The translations under genes and the position numbers were made by a program. Shown here in pieces: positions 42,050 to 54,577 of a DNA stretch of 64,000 nucleotides. Position 1 is the stretch's first letter, and each line of letters opens with the position of its first letter. Under the pieces are notes generated by a model. That model saw nothing but the letters and a program-made list of their open reading frames with translations, did not search any database and had not been told where the DNA came from. The stretch is from assembly GCF_905475395.1 (NCBI RefSeq), contig NC_058341.1, positions 65,355,501-65,419,500 on the forward strand. The letters are read 5' to 3'. Origin of the DNA: Chrysoperla carnea (lineage: Eukaryota > Arthropoda > Insecta > Neuroptera > Chrysopidae).

Positions 42050-42730
42050 TTTTTAGAATGTTTCAATTGCAATGGTTGTTGAAACATTCGGTCTCCGCCG
42101 GAATGAGCAGTACACAGTGTACATGTTGTACAGTGCTTGGTGTTTGTGATTAAAAAGTGTTTTAACAGAATATATATATTTGTGTGTTTTTATTTCTTTT
42201 CATTTTTTTTACGTTCGTTCTCAATTTTTTAAGTTAATATTCTTATTTTATTAATTAATCATATTATGTTATTATTTCATACGCGGAATGTTTATTATTA
42301 AATAAGTGGATTATTCATTTTTTATTGTAAGTAAATTAATAAGTGTTTATTGTCATAGCGACTACCAATTAATGAAATCAATGATAGAAAATTGAAAAAA
42401 ATATTTCTTTGCATGACAAGATGGCTGCCGACGGGAGTGTGAATCAGAGAGATTCAATTTAGTAGATGCTTTATGTTTTATAATTATTTTACAAGTGCCT
42501 TTAAATGTTTGGATTTTTTTACATACAAATTTTAGATTATTTATGTTATGATGAAATGATTGTTCTTTTCAAACTTCATTTAGTATTTTTTTTATAATAC
42601 GTATGGCCGTCGGTTCGCGGGACGCGAGGGTACCGTTCAGTAGTAGTCAGTTGACTTGGAATCCTCAGACATTATACAAGCTACTTTATATCGTAATATA
42701 GCGGGAAATAAATTATTTAATCAATTCAAT
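42050..42730 (+). promoter_or_regulatory. Candidate promoter/5' exon region, possibly of KAT6
   Basis: Local rise in GC in an AT-rich region: 42,601-42,640 holds seven CpGs in 40 bp (ggttcgcgggacgcgagggt) and is followed by Inr-like ttcagta and gtcagtt. At 42,415-42,430 aagatggctgccg matches the YY1/Pho-type AAGATGGC promoter motif. aatttcag|gttaat at 42,738 and ttttaacag at 42,168 are the only splice-like borders noticed. The next coding exon downstream on this strand is KAT6 at 46,621, so these could be its 5' untranslated exons. This is inference from composition and motifs only. Confidence 0.35.
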
Positions 42731-44787
42731 AAATTTCAGGTTAATATTAACTACATCAATTATTTTTTTTCCATACAAAAAAGTTGTTTCATTTTGGTTG
42801 TGTAATTTCTAGTAATAACCTCTTTGTTTTTAAAAGGGAAATGGATTTCGATCAATTTATGTAAAAATTTAGGAAAAATATTCTAAAATGAACATGATTC
42901 AATATTCCAATTAATGAGTTTCTAGCTCAAATAATGATTTAAAAAAACTTCCTTTTCAATGTCTTCTAAAAAAGGAAATTAAACTTTCAGTATACAAGAG
43001 CTTTTAGATTTGAGAAAGTTATTTCGAATAAAAAGTAAGGCATATGGTTTTCAAACACTTGTAAAAAGGGCAATATTAATTATTAGTTTTTCTAATTTAT
43101 AGGATTTTGAGAGTTTAGGCTGAATTTTTATTCCTAAAGTTTTGTATTTTATTTTAAAATGTTTTATTCTAAGGCAAATAATATCCGGAAAAATAAATGG
43201 ATTCAGAAATAGAGTATTACTACATACTTTTAAACTATTCAGATATTGAATTAAATTCAATTTCTGGTTTTCCCTATGTTCATAAACTTAAAGCGGCTCC
43301 GTCTCTGCCTGTGTATTTGTGTAAATAATTTTGGAAACGACTAATCAATCCATTTCCAATAGAAATACCATGGAAATGTCCAATATTTTCTTAAGACTAT
43401 TTTAGAATTTAGACAATTGATGCAAATTTTATGTTTTCACTAGGATACACTTTTATCGCTCGAAAATTTAATCTATGTGTTTTAAATTAAGATTTACGTT
43501 ATATAGACTTCCAACTAATTACAACTTGAAATATTGGTCAAATGTAGCTCATTCGATTCCTCTTTTTAAAATATACTTTTCGCTACACTAACTTTTTTAA
43601 AAAGGTGGAAAACGAATTATTTTGAATTTATTTGATTTGAGGCGTGTAATTCAATGAATAAGTCGGTTGATAGTTGGGAAACAGGAACATTTAGCCAGCT
43701 CAACCTTGTCATAGAAAGGCATAGGGACATATGTAGACCAAAATTTTTTGAAAAGCTTATTTTGGATTAAAATTGTCATTTAGTAGGTATTTTCGGGTGC
43801 TGAAAACGAATCCGATGTTAGATTTCACAGATTCTGACACATATTCCGAAAATCGTGTCATTTTTAACCGGAAATATAGATTTTTGGTACAAAAACGGAA
43901 AACTAATTATTTATCGTCTAAACTGTGCTCTAGGAAGTATTTTTAACACGCTTTACCTGTATGTATGTATGTAAGCGTGTTTTTTTAGTTTTTTAAACTA
44001 TATTTTATTGTGTGGCATTTTGATATATTTATAAATTGTTTCGTGAAGAAAACAACCTTGGATTCAATGGATTTTGGGTTCGACTCCCAGTTGAGTTGAG
44101 GTTTTTTTTTTTTTAAATTGATAAAATTTTGTTATTTTTCTTCCACAAATTTACCACAAATGTTCCTCCACAAGAAGTAATTTTTAAATTGAAGCACAAC
44201 AAAATTAAATCAAAACTCATGATATTAAAGAAAAAAGTGTTGTATCTTTGAAATTTTCCACAGTTATTAGGTTGTAAAAATTTCGAATCAAAAAAATCGG
44301 CCACTCAGGGGGTGATTAACTCCCTTTTGTGGGGGGCTTTAAAAATAAAAAACAAATAACTATGGTTCAAATAAAATAAAGTTCAAATTTAAATACTCGT
44401 TGATTTAAATTGTGTAACATTTTTGATTTTTTTCGACTTTCGAGCTTAAAAATTGATCGAAATATGTCAATTTTAAAATGTTCAATCAAATAAAAAACGA
44501 AATTTTATTTGAAATAGTTTTTCGTCAACATCACTGTTCCGTTAGAACGTCTCGAAAATATGTATTCGTCTTTAAAAAATTTCGGAGTTTTCGAAAATAT
44601 CTTCTACAACTTTTTTTTTTCGTTTTTCGGGAATATTTCACAAGGCCACTAGTTGAAGTTACATACAAATTTTCAACTCTCTCTCTTTTATAGTTTTGGA
44701 GGAAATATACACCAAAAGTTTGTTCTAATTTGCCCCCTCGCGGGTGGTGTTTACGACAAAAAATTTGCAATTAAAAGTTGTTTATTA
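42731..44787. other. Gene-free; repeat fragments
   Basis: 44,130-44,340 is an inverted relative of 45,490-45,620 ('ttgtatctttgaaattttcca', aaaaatcggccact). 44,735-44,785 is a minus-oriented R550 fragment (cccctcgcgggtggtgttta). If the promoter candidate is right, this is a 5' intron of KAT6. Confidence 0.4.
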
Positions 44788-45315
44788 TACCATGAAATAT
44801 ACCATAGTATATTAAGTTTAATACCAAGTTTTCATAGCTCAAAATCACCTAATTAGTCCATCTCCGCTTGTCTATCCGTGTGTCTGCCCGTAAGCACGAT
44901 AACTCAAAACAAAAAGAGATATCAATATTAAATTTTTATAACGTATTTAGGACGTAAAGTGAGGTTGATTTCGCAAATGGACAACATAGGTCAATTGCGT
45001 CTCGGGTCCGTAGGACCCACCTTGTAAACCGTTAGAGATAGAACAAAAGTTTAAATGTAAAAAATATTCCTTATAAAAAAATACCCAACTTTTGTTTAAA
45101 ATAGTTTTTTGTAAACATCACTGTTTACCCACGAGGGCGTTAGGTGCAAATTTTATAGTCTGTATAGGAGTATCAATTATATGTGTGAGGCTATCTAAGA
45201 TTGGATATCTTTCTTTACTTACGTGATGTCAAAAACAAACGATTGCGTCATCAACACACTCTATATATGGTATTTCAACAATTAACTCAGTCAATTGTTT
45301 GTTTTCACTTGTTTT
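44788..45315 (+). mobile_element. R550 copy
   Basis: Forward copy with a shortened head palindrome, gggtccgtaggacccacctt in the core, and an intact tail ending tttgttttcacttgttttt. Lies about 340 bp before the MITE preceding the KAT6 exon. Confidence 0.75.
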
Positions 45316-45655
45316 TTTATAACTTAAACATTAAAATTTTTGTGCTATTATCTCTTTTTACAAGATGGATACTTTTTAATTTGATTGAAGCTAGGAAGTC
45401 GAAAAAAAAAAACAAATGTACACAATTAAATCAGATAGAACTTTTTTATTTATTTGATGGATAGTTTTTTTGTAATTTGTAGAAAACTGATTAAAACTAC
45501 CCTCTTCCCCTAAAAAAGAGAGCTAAGCACTCCCCCGAGTGGCCGATTTTTTGGTACGAAGTTTTTACAACCTAATTAATAACTGTAGAAAATTTCAAAG
45601 ATGCAACACTTTTTTCCTTTTAGATATTTAGTTTCATTTTATTAATACTTAAATA

Positions 45656-46151
45656 TTAGGGTATTATCGTTAATCAAAAATAAATTATGAAATTTGAAAA
45701 AAGTTAAAATTTATGTAAAAATAAACTTAAATATTCTGATTTCGAGTCATAAAGGCACATTTTTCTTTTATAATATTAAAATTATAAATCGTAATTTTTA
45801 AACTGTATATCACGTGACCTAAAACGCGAGCAAGCCCTGCTGTGATGTCATAGCGGTATGAGTCATAGACCATCAATTAGTTCAGTGTAGACAGCTAATA
45901 AAACATAGATAATAAGTATTTATATATATTATATTCAGATGTCTATGAATATATCTGTCAAACTTATTTCTGTTATTTCGTATAATGATATCGATATTAC
46001 GTCATTAAATTGGATTCCTGCGTTTTTAACATTTTAAAATTTAATTTAAGTTTTTGGCAAGAAAGCGTGTGTATTTTTCCGAAATAAGTTTTTGGTGGCT
46101 TTTTATTAGCAAAATCAATATTTTAAAGTACTTTTTAGTAGAATACCCTAA
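45656..46151 (+). mobile_element. 496-bp MITE upstream of the KAT6 exon
   Basis: TIR ttagggtatt / aataccctaa, flanked by TA on both sides, consistent with a Tc1/mariner-type target. The interior includes 'gtatatcacgtgacctaaaa', tgctgtgatgtcatagcggt and 'atgagtcatagaccatcaat', which contain an E-box (cacgtg) and a CRE/AP-1-like tgatgtca. A second direct copy follows the exon. Confidence 0.75.
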
Positions 46152-46620
46152 TACCCTTGTAAAAGGCAAAACATGAAATTTGTTCATTACATAGAGAATA
46201 TTCTTCGAAAGTTTTATAAAAATTAATCTCAAACTATTTTTGATTTAAAAACGAAGAGAGTTTTTTTTTTGGGACAATTTGCATGACGTTAAATCAAAAC
46301 ATAAAATAATTTTGGGTTATTTAGGATTTACGAAAAGTTAGTTAGTAATTAAAAATAAAATTATTAAGAATAATCTCATTATATTTTGTAGCTTTAAATA
46401 ATTTTGTATATATTTTTAATGGAGGTAGTGTGATGTATTTTACACGAACACGTATTTTTTTTACAGTTAAAATGGTAATGCAATTCACTTAAAAAACAAA
46501 GAAATTCCTTAAATTATCCTTTGATGCCTTCCTTGTCCTTAATTAATAATAATAATTAAATAACAATAATATATTAAATAATTTAAAAATAAATAATACT
46601 TAAATTAATAACATTTAAAA

Positions 46621-47199
46621 ATGAGTGAAGACGTTAGCGAAGATATTTGGACGCAATGGTTTTTGGACGCAATACGTAAAATACGATCACAAAAGCAACG
46701 ACCAAGCGTTGAACGTATTTGTCATGCAATACGACAACATCATGCGTTCCATGAAGACGTTGTAGCGGAACATTTAGAGGTGGCTGTTAAAAATGGATCG
46801 GTATTGAAAGTGTTTAATAAAGGTCAAAGTTCATATAAAGATCCTGGTGGTTTTGTACAAAATAGACAATTAAAAGTATCAAAAACATCAGATTTATCAC
46901 GTATCATTGCGAAATCTGTTGGCGAATTAGGGGAACGTGACGGGTCCACATTAAAAAGTATTGAGAAATTTATTTTACAATCACATTCAGTCAGTTTAGA
47001 TCCTCCTGACTTGGATTTAAAACAATTGTTAAGGGTATCGGCTAAACGAGCTGTGGCCAGAGGACTAGTCGTCCAAGATGGTAAACTGTTTAAAGTTCGT
47101 TTGATGCCCATATCAAGTCCAGTGACTTTAAAGAAAAAGGAATCAACTACTACATCACCCAATAAACTCAAAACACCTGAAATTGATTCTGCACTCAAG
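46621..47199 (+). CDS. KAT6: KAT6/enoki-type MYST acetyltransferase, first coding exon
   Basis: KAT6 proteins (MOZ/MORF; enok in flies) are nuclear MYST-family acetyltransferases that modify histone H3 with BRPF, ING5 and MEAF6. This exon encodes residues 1-193 and ends in phase 0 at CTCAAG|gtaaga; the open frame past 47,199 is intron. The start ATG at 46,621 follows stops and an A/T-only leader, with a possible 5' UTR acceptor at 46,466 (ttttttttacag). Domains: an N-terminal SAMD1-like winged helix (about 9-76; WFLDAIRKIRSQKQRPSVER, KGQSSYKDP), which in KAT6 binds unmethylated CpG DNA, and an H15-like winged helix (about 91-160; SLDPPDLDLKQLLRVSAKRA, ARGLVVQDGKLFKV). Both are diagnostic of KAT6. 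The double PHD finger and MYST domain must lie in later exons; none was recognised to the window end, implying a first intron of more than 16.8 kb. The 144-codon antisense frame is a shadow. Confidence 0.9.
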
Positions 47200-47237
47200 G
47201 TAAGAAATTCTTTTATTTTATTCATTACTATCAGTAA

Positions 47238-47741
47238 TAAGGTATCATCGTTAGTCAAAAATAAATCATGAAATTTAAAAAAAGTTAAAATTTATGTAAA
47301 AATAAACTTAAATATTCTGATTTCGAGTCATTAAAAAGCACACTTTTCTTTTATAATATTAAAATTATAAATCGTAATTTTTAAACTGTATATCACATGA
47401 CCTAAAACGCGGGTAAGCCCTGCTGTGATGTCATAGCGGTATGAGTCATAGACCATCAATTAGTTCAGTGTAGACAGCTAATAAAACATAGATAATAAGT
47501 ATTTATATATATTATATTCAGATGTCTATGAATATATCTGTCAAACTTATTTGTGTTATTTCGTATAATGATACCCATATTACGTCATCAAATTGGATGC
47601 CCGCGATTTTGACAGTTTAAAATTTAATTTAAGTTTTTGGCAAGAATGCGTGTGTATTTTTCCGAAATAAATTTTTTGTGGTTTTTTATTAGCAAAATCA
47701 ACATTTTGAAGTACTTTTTCAAAAATAGTAGAATATCCTAT
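47238..47741 (+). mobile_element. Second copy of the KAT6-flanking MITE, in intron 1
   Basis: Same element and orientation as 45,656-46,151, about 95% identical by eye over tgctgtgatgtcatagcggt and the 'ataataagtatttatatata' blocks, with worn termini (aaggtatcat / gaatatccta) and a mutated E-box (cacatg). It begins only 39 bp after the KAT6 splice donor. Confidence 0.75.
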
Positions 47742-48895
47742 TCACCTAGCCCATACGTGGGATATTTCTAGGAAGTAAAATCGGAATGAGTAGGCGCAAT
47801 GTTTTCTGAAGGTTTTGTTGCAGACCAGAGTTATTAATTTAAATCCTTATATTTGTATTTTTTAACCCAGCTGCTAGCTTCAGCCTCATAACTAAGTCCA
47901 ATCTGATGTCAGAACATGTTGTCCCTCATTAGACTCTACAACTTTTGTTCTAGTTATTTTTTGATTGGTAAACTATAAAACAAGCTATTAACCATAATAG
48001 ATTAAAATGATTCACCCTGTATGTTACTATTTGTTGTGAAACCAAATTATTTTACTTATAAATCGAAATCGTCAAGCAAAGCGGGGCGGGTAATTCCTAT
48101 CTTTGTAAATTCTAGGTTATGTGTTATTCTTTTGTATTAGGTATATTATTATAAAGTTTCATTAAAATCCATATAGTATTATTCGAAATCGTCCATCGAA
48201 TCGGGCGAATAATAACTGCTTCATAATAGACACATTACTAAAAAACGTGAAATTGTCAGAGAATTCAAATCCTACTGGAAAATTCAGGGAAATGTCAGAG
48301 AATTCTGTAAAAACAGAGAAAAGTCAGGAAATTTTATCAGTTTCGTAACAAAGTTCTAAAATTTTTTATGATTTTCTTTTCAAATTTAAGTTATTAAATG
48401 TTAATTTCAAAAGTTTAAATAATTGGCGTAAAATTTGTTGGCTTCGTGGAACCCTTCATAAATATATACTTAACAAGATAACGTCAAAAGAGTTAAAAAA
48501 AATTATCATAAACAAAGATGGACTCCGATTTTTGTTGTTCAAGCTTAATAAATATTTGAAAAGAACGTTTGTGAGATTTAATTTTTGGTGGGTTATATTC
48601 TTGAGTGTCGCACTCACAGTCACAGTCGTTGTTCTGCACTGTTGAAGTGTTGAGTGTTGATTAAAACAATGAATGAATGATTCATGAAATTACATTATTT
48701 TCAAGGTGAATTAAAGTAGTTAGGCCGTCATATGACTAGTCGAGTTAGCAACTTATTTTTTATTCATTGAATTTAAATTTACGTTATGAATAAAAATAAT
48801 ATTTGTATCACGTAAATGTTTTTTAATGCTTTAAAAATATCGTAAAAGATATAATTTATTCGTCAATTTTGATCCGGTCAAAATAAATAAAGAAA
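47742..48895. other. KAT6 intron: decayed repeats
   Basis: 47,895-47,935 carries the inverted partner of a block in TFAM intron 3. 48,060-48,210 has two decayed 'gcaaagcggggcgggta'-like ends of the Helitron-like class. No exon recognised. Confidence 0.4.
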
Positions 48896-48897
48896 TA

Positions 48898-49715
48898 TGA
48901 TTGAAAGTACAATAATTCGCACCCGGTTGAAATTTGGTAAGATTGTTCTTCCATCAAACACATCATAAATGAAATCTAAAAAGTTCTCATCGATCCGAGA
49001 CGTGGAAAAAAATGTAAAGGGAGTCGAAGGTTACAAAAACGGGTTTTTCGTGATTTTCAGCAAAACTGTAAGTTTTATCATAAAGTAGCTCAGACAAAAA
49101 TTGTAGATCAGATAATTAAATTATATATAATAATGTCTCACTCAATTTTTCTTCCTAAGAGCCACCGTTTCTGAGATATAACGATTCAAAAAGCTGGAAG
49201 AGTTGTAAATTGACGCCAGCGCTTGCAGTGGATAATTTTGGCATAAAGGTGGCTGTTATGACTAATTTTCAATTCTCTACATGTAAATGGAATAGTAAAT
49301 GTCCAGTTAAAATTATTGAAATATAGCAATTAATTAAACTTGTTGCATTAGAAATTGTGAAAATAAGATACGAAATTGAACAAATAATATTTTTTATTTG
49401 TAAATTCACATAATTACTGATTTAAATTTGTTAGAAAAACCATATGACGATTACATCTCTTCCAACTTTTTGAATCGTTAAATCTCAGGTGGCTCTTTGG
49501 AAAAAAAAAGTATTGGGACATTATTATATAAAATTTTGTTATTTAAAATTTTTGTCGGAGCTAGTTTTTTGATTTTTAACCATTTTCCTGAAAATCACGA
49601 AAAATGCGTTTTTGTAACGATGAGGACTTTTTAGATTTCATTTAAGTAGAAGGTGTTTTGAACAATCCTACCAAATTTTAGCCGGGTGCGAATTTTTGTA
49701 CCTTCGATTGTTTAA
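48898..49715. mobile_element. ~820-bp palindromic element
   Basis: Outer ends around attcgcacccggttgaaatt and complement (aaattttagccgggtgcgaa) pair, with inner blocks cacgaaaaa/ttttcgtg, ggtggctcttt/aagagccaccg and ttgaatcgtt/aacgattcaa. Arms of about 300 bp are moderately diverged. Confidence 0.7.
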
Positions 49716-49894
49716 ATTGATCGAATCATTTGACTAGTTTTTGACGTTTAAACGTTAAAAACCAAAGATTTATTATGTTTTCTTTTCGGAAAGCGCTGTA
49801 AAGTAATAAATTTTTTTCATGATAAAAACTTTTTTGAAGTTCAATCACCGATTAATTTTTGTATCTTAAAATAATTTAAAATGCCCCACAAGAG

Positions 49895-50035
49895 GCTCCA
49901 AACTGTGTTTATCGTGATCAAGGAACTTTAAACTATCATCAACTGCAAGAAAAAAAAATTCATTGTGCTTGCTCAAACAGCCGAACTTTAGGAATTCAAC
50001 AATTGTATGTTTTATTAGGAATATATTTCGGGCAG
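49895..50035 (+). other. Exon-like 47-codon frame in the KAT6 intron
   Basis: Between a weak acceptor (ccccacaag) and a donor (CAG|gttaat), the frame APNCVYRDQGTLNYHQLQEK continues through IHCACSNSRTLG to FGQ with balanced codon use and a C-x-C pair. It is not recognisably part of KAT6. A random 47-codon open frame is not rare, so support is weak. Confidence 0.2.
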
Positions 50036-50299
50036 GTTAATTTTTTATCTTTAGATACATAATTAATTGTACAATGTTTCAATTAAGAATTCATGGAACG
50101 CCTTACTTTTATCACTATTTTTATTTTAAGGTCTAATCAAAAAATAGTAATAACACTTAGAATGTTTTAACAGTGAACGGAATCTAGCAGACAAATTTGT
50201 TCTCCTCTCATGTATTTACGAAACTCACTGCACATCATAATCAATTTGTAAAAAAAACATAAATATTATTGAAAATAATAAATTTTTACAAGTTTATAC

Positions 50300-50840
50300 T
50301 TAAATAATAATAAATATGGAATGGTCCCTTTTATAGGGACTCTTAAATATGGAATATCGGGATTCGTGGAGATGGGGATCGAAAAATCAACTTAATGATT
50401 TACAATTTTGATTTAATTTGATTAATTATATACCAAAAAAAGTTTTCTGAGCTTATCCAGATTTTTAAGAGATGCAAAATCGTATTTTTTGGGACTCTTT
50501 AAGTTGGGGTCACAATCCTTATTGAAATTTATTAGTTATATACCAAAAAAGATTTAATAAAAATTGTGAAGGAGAAAAATCTATAAATGCCTTTTAACAA
50601 ATTTTTCAAATTGCCTGCTAGCTTAAACTCTTACTTAAAGAGTCCTGTAAAATAGCTTTGCACCACTTTAAAATCTTGATAAGCTCAGAAAACTTTTTTT
50701 AGTAAATAATTAATCAAATAAAATCAAAATGGTTAGGGAGAAAGCTCATTAAGTTGATTTTTCCACCCCTATCTCCACGAATCTTGATATTTTATCCTTA
50801 GAGTCCCTATAAAAAGAGTTTGCACCACTTGGAACCTTTT
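50300..50840. mobile_element. ~540-bp palindromic element
   Basis: Arms pair over 'ttatagggactct', 'ggattcgtggagatgggg', tcaacttaatga and 'aaaagttttctgagcttatc' (50,432) with the 50,670-50,820 region. The centre is non-coding. Confidence 0.7.
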
Positions 50841-51276
50841 TATAACTGAATTATTTAAGTATAACCTCATAAAATTTTTTTATTAATTTTAATAATATTT
50901 TGACTTTTTCAAATTTATATTGATGTACAGAGTTACGTATATCCATGAGAGGATACTAAAGTCTGCTGGAATTGTCTGCTACTTTTCGTTCACTTGTTTT
51001 AACTCATGCGATTTTAATGTCATAGAGTATCCACATATACTATATACATACAGGTCAAGCGAATAAAAGTCTATTAAAAAGGAATTAGGTTTTTTAAACA
51101 GGTTGATTGATAAGTTCGTCTCGGAAGCGCTCACTTCTATATAAGAACCAAAACAGGTAAACAGGATATACTGGGCATTTACATTTAATCGAAGCCCATC
51201 TTGATAGAGCTTGCGCTGTATTTCATTGATGCGCGCTCATGGTAACATATAGTATTCATTTTATAATAAATATTAA

Positions 51277-51784
51277 GGTAGTATGGGTCGTCCACAGATC
51301 ATCTTTTTTTCAAAATTTTAAATTGCGTACAAAATTTAATAAACACATTACCATAATTTATCATAATAATTAAACTGATTTAAAACAATTAATAATACAT
51401 AAAATTATATTACAAAAAAAATAAAAATAGTATTTTTACCATTCATTTGATTAGTTATTATAGTTATAATTCCTATATTATCGACATATTATACTCTAGA
51501 AATCTTCTGTACCATCATAAAAATAATAGATTTGGCAACGTTACAACGGTTTAAAGCGCCGAGTTATGGTTCTTTAAAATTTTCGGAGTCGATTGTCTAT
51601 TTGGTCTGGTAAAAAGAATAACGCACGGGATCCCATTGAGTTACGATTTTTAATTTTCAATATTTCATTAAAAAAGTCGCTAAGGCATCCTCAAAATTGA
51701 ATAAAACATTATTTAGATACTTATCTTTAATTTAATAAAAGGCTGACTGTTCTAAGTTTATTTTTATATTTTAACCATACTACC
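51277..51784. mobile_element. TTAA-flanked MITE (3), uninterrupted
   Basis: Ends ggtagtatgg/ccatactacc with TTAA at 51,273-51,276 and 51,785-51,788. Nearly identical to 58,900-59,939 except for an insertion there. Internal 'cgcacgggatcccattgagt' is shared. Confidence 0.8.
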
Positions 51785-52094
51785 TTAAATATAGATATAG
51801 ACAGATTAAAATGTTACATGCATCATATGCATATCAATAAGTGTTATTAGTTTATGTTGTGTTGTCTATTTCAACATTGATTAAATCAATATTAAACAAT
51901 TCAAAATAAACAATTGACTAAGTCAATTGTTTATTTTGAATTTTGATTTTGCCCCAATTTCCTAGATCAATTCCTGTATTATATAAATAGTAAATACGTA
52001 TTTCGACTACTATATTGTCATCAAAAAGAAGTAGAAAGTCAATTATCAGCTATTTGAACATTTTTTTTTTGATGCATTTTTTTTTTTTAATATT

Positions 52095-53155
52095 TAACAA
52101 AATTTTGGTATAGGTGTTCACAAAATCACCTTATTAGTCCATTTTCGGTTGTCTGTCTGTCTGACACCACGATAACTCAGAAACGAAGAAAGATATCAAG
52201 CTGTAATTTTTATAACGCGCTTAGAACGTGAAAAGTGAGGTTGATTTTGTAAATGAGCAGCATAAGTCAATTGAGTCTTGGGTCCGTGGGACCGATCTTG
52301 TAAACCGTTAGAGATAGGATAAAAGTTTAAATGTAAAAAATGTTCCTAATAAAAAAATAAACAACTTTTGCTTGAAATATTTTTTCGTAAACATCACTGT
52401 TAACCCGTGAGAGGGCAAATTAGCGCAAATTATATACTATAGGTTTTATATGGAAATATCAGTTTTGTGTGGCTATTTTTTTTTTACTATCACATGACGT
52501 AAAAACAAGTGAAAACAAACAATTACTGAGTTAATTGTTTAAATACCATGTATAGACAGTGGTGATTACACTGTCACATTACACATATCCTATACATGTC
52601 ACACATATATAACTGATATACCCATATAAAACATACTATACAATTTGCGTATAAATTTCAGTCTCACGGGTAAACAGTGATATTTACGAAAAAATGTTTC
52701 AAACAAAATTTGTTCATTTTTTACATTTAAACTTTTGTTATATCTCTAACGGTTTACAAGATGGATCCTACGGACCCAAGGCCCAATTCACCTATGTTGC
52801 TCGACGTTTTACGTCCTCAGCACGCTGTAAAAATTTCAGCTTGATATCTCTTTTCGTTTTTGAGTTATCGTGATGACAGACAACAGGAAATGAACTAATT
52901 AGATGATTTTATGAACACCTATACCAAAATTTTGTTGATAGCATCATTATTTTTAAGCGTTACAAACTTGGGGTAAACTTAGTATACCTTGGTATATTTC
53001 AAATACATGGTATAAAAACTTGGAACTAAACTTAGTATACCTTGGTATATTTCATATACATGGTATAAAAACAAACGATAGCGTAATCAGCATTGTCTGT
53101 ACATGGTATTTCCACAATTAACTCAGTCAATTATTTGTTTTCACTTGTTTTACCA
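52095..53155. mobile_element. Tail-to-tail pair of R550 copies plus tail fragment
   Basis: A forward copy lacking its head (52,095-52,470) is followed by a full reverse copy (52,497-53,012), so the two tails face each other and form a large inverted repeat. At 53,012-53,072 the head palindrome is duplicated (tatatttcatatacatggta), followed by a forward tail fragment to 53,155. Confidence 0.75.
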
Positions 53156-53159
53156 TAAG

Positions 53160-53841
53160 AATAATTTAAAACAATTAACTAAAATATAGTTTGTTACTTA
53201 TTCCTGAATTTATATCTATAATCTTTTATGTACCTTAAATTTTTTAACTAAAGTGCCAAAAGCAACTTTAAAAGTGACAGTTATTCATTTGTTTAGTTTC
53301 TATTCATTCATTGGTTGAGAGTTGTTATCTACGTTGGCACGTGATGTGAAGTAATGCTGTTATGACTCCTCCTATTTAAACAACATAATGTGTGCTTTTT
53401 CAAACACATGCTTTAGTAAAATATTATTTGAAAATTTTATTTTTACCTTATGGTTTATTTTTAAAACATTTATTTGTAAAAATTTTAGCATAGTCCAATG
53501 CATTAACGAAAATCGAGGAGGGGTGATCGAAAAGTTTGTGACACTACATTTTTTTATTCATCCATTCGACAGGCGGTTGTTTGGAGACCTTAAATCTGAT
53601 TTTGCGTATTCGCGAAATTAACTCTTTCGCCACCATCTTGGAAAATAACTTTTTTTTGCGTTTTGATTCTATTTATTAAAATTTGATGATTTTGATCTTG
53701 TTCGCCTTATCTGCGTTTTATCTTCAAGTCGATTGAAGTCAAAGTACACACGATTGAAATAAAGTTTCAAAATATAGATTTTTTTAAATCAAGTATCACT
53801 TTTTGGGTCAGCCCGTAACTGAATTGGATTAACAAACATTT
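53160..53841. other. No gene
   Basis: AT-rich intron or intergenic DNA. The 77-codon frame at 53,388 is Phe/Ile-rich without motifs. Confidence 0.4.
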
Positions 53842-53847
53842 TATACC

Positions 53848-53896
<49 letters not shown>

Positions 53897-53912
53897 ATCA
53901 AGGTATATTAAG

Positions 53913-54102
53913 CATTTTGTTAAAATATATCGCCTTCAGGACCCACAATAAAAATATTTAGCTAGATTATAAAATTATTATTAATTAGCTAATCAATAAT
54001 AATTTTATAATCTAGCTTAATATTTTTATTGTGGGTCTTGAAGGGGGTATATTTTACGAAATGCATAATACAGCCCACAAGAATGCTCTTCTTGATTTTA
54101 AT
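53913..54102. mobile_element. 190-bp insertion containing a 153-bp hairpin
   Basis: Arms ccacaataaaaatattta-gctagattataaaatt (split here for length) and complement pair around a 15-nt loop. The insertion is flanked by the 13-bp repeat aaggtatattaag (53,900-53,912; 54,103-54,115), which looks like a target duplication. Confidence 0.65.
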
Positions 54103-54577
54103 AAGGTATATTAAGTTTAGTCCCAAGTTTGTAACTCTTAAAAATATTAATGCTACGAACAAAATTTTGGTACAGGTGTTCATAAAATCACCTAATTAAT
54201 TCATTTTCGGTTGTCTGTCCGTCTATCTGCCTGTCTATCAACACGATAACTTAAAAACGAAAAGATATATCAAGCTGAAATTTTTATAGCGTGTTGTAAA
54301 AATTGAGATCGAGTTCGTAAGTGAGCAACAAAGGTCAATTGGGTCTTGGATCTATAAGACCCGTCTTGTAAACCCTTAGAGATAGAACAAAAGTTTAAAT
54401 TTAAAAATGTTCCTTATAAAAAAATAAACAACTTTTGTTTGAAACATTTTTTTTTTGTAAACCTCACTGTCAACTCACGAGGGCGCAAATTTGGTGCAAA
54501 TTTTATAGTATATGTTATATGAGAATGTCAGTTATGAATATGAGGCTATCTAAGAGTGGACATCTTTCTTTGCTTAA

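Noticed and set aside
46824..47258. 144-residue antisense gene opposite KAT6
   Set aside because: Shadow frame of a well-supported coding exon; no motif and no splice signal.
47200..47271. KAT6 frame continuing to the stop at 47,271
   Set aside because: CTCAAG|gtaaga is a strong donor and the following codons lose family resemblance at once.
53850..53888. Independent AT microsatellite locus
   Set aside because: It is an expansion of the R550 head palindrome rather than a separate feature.
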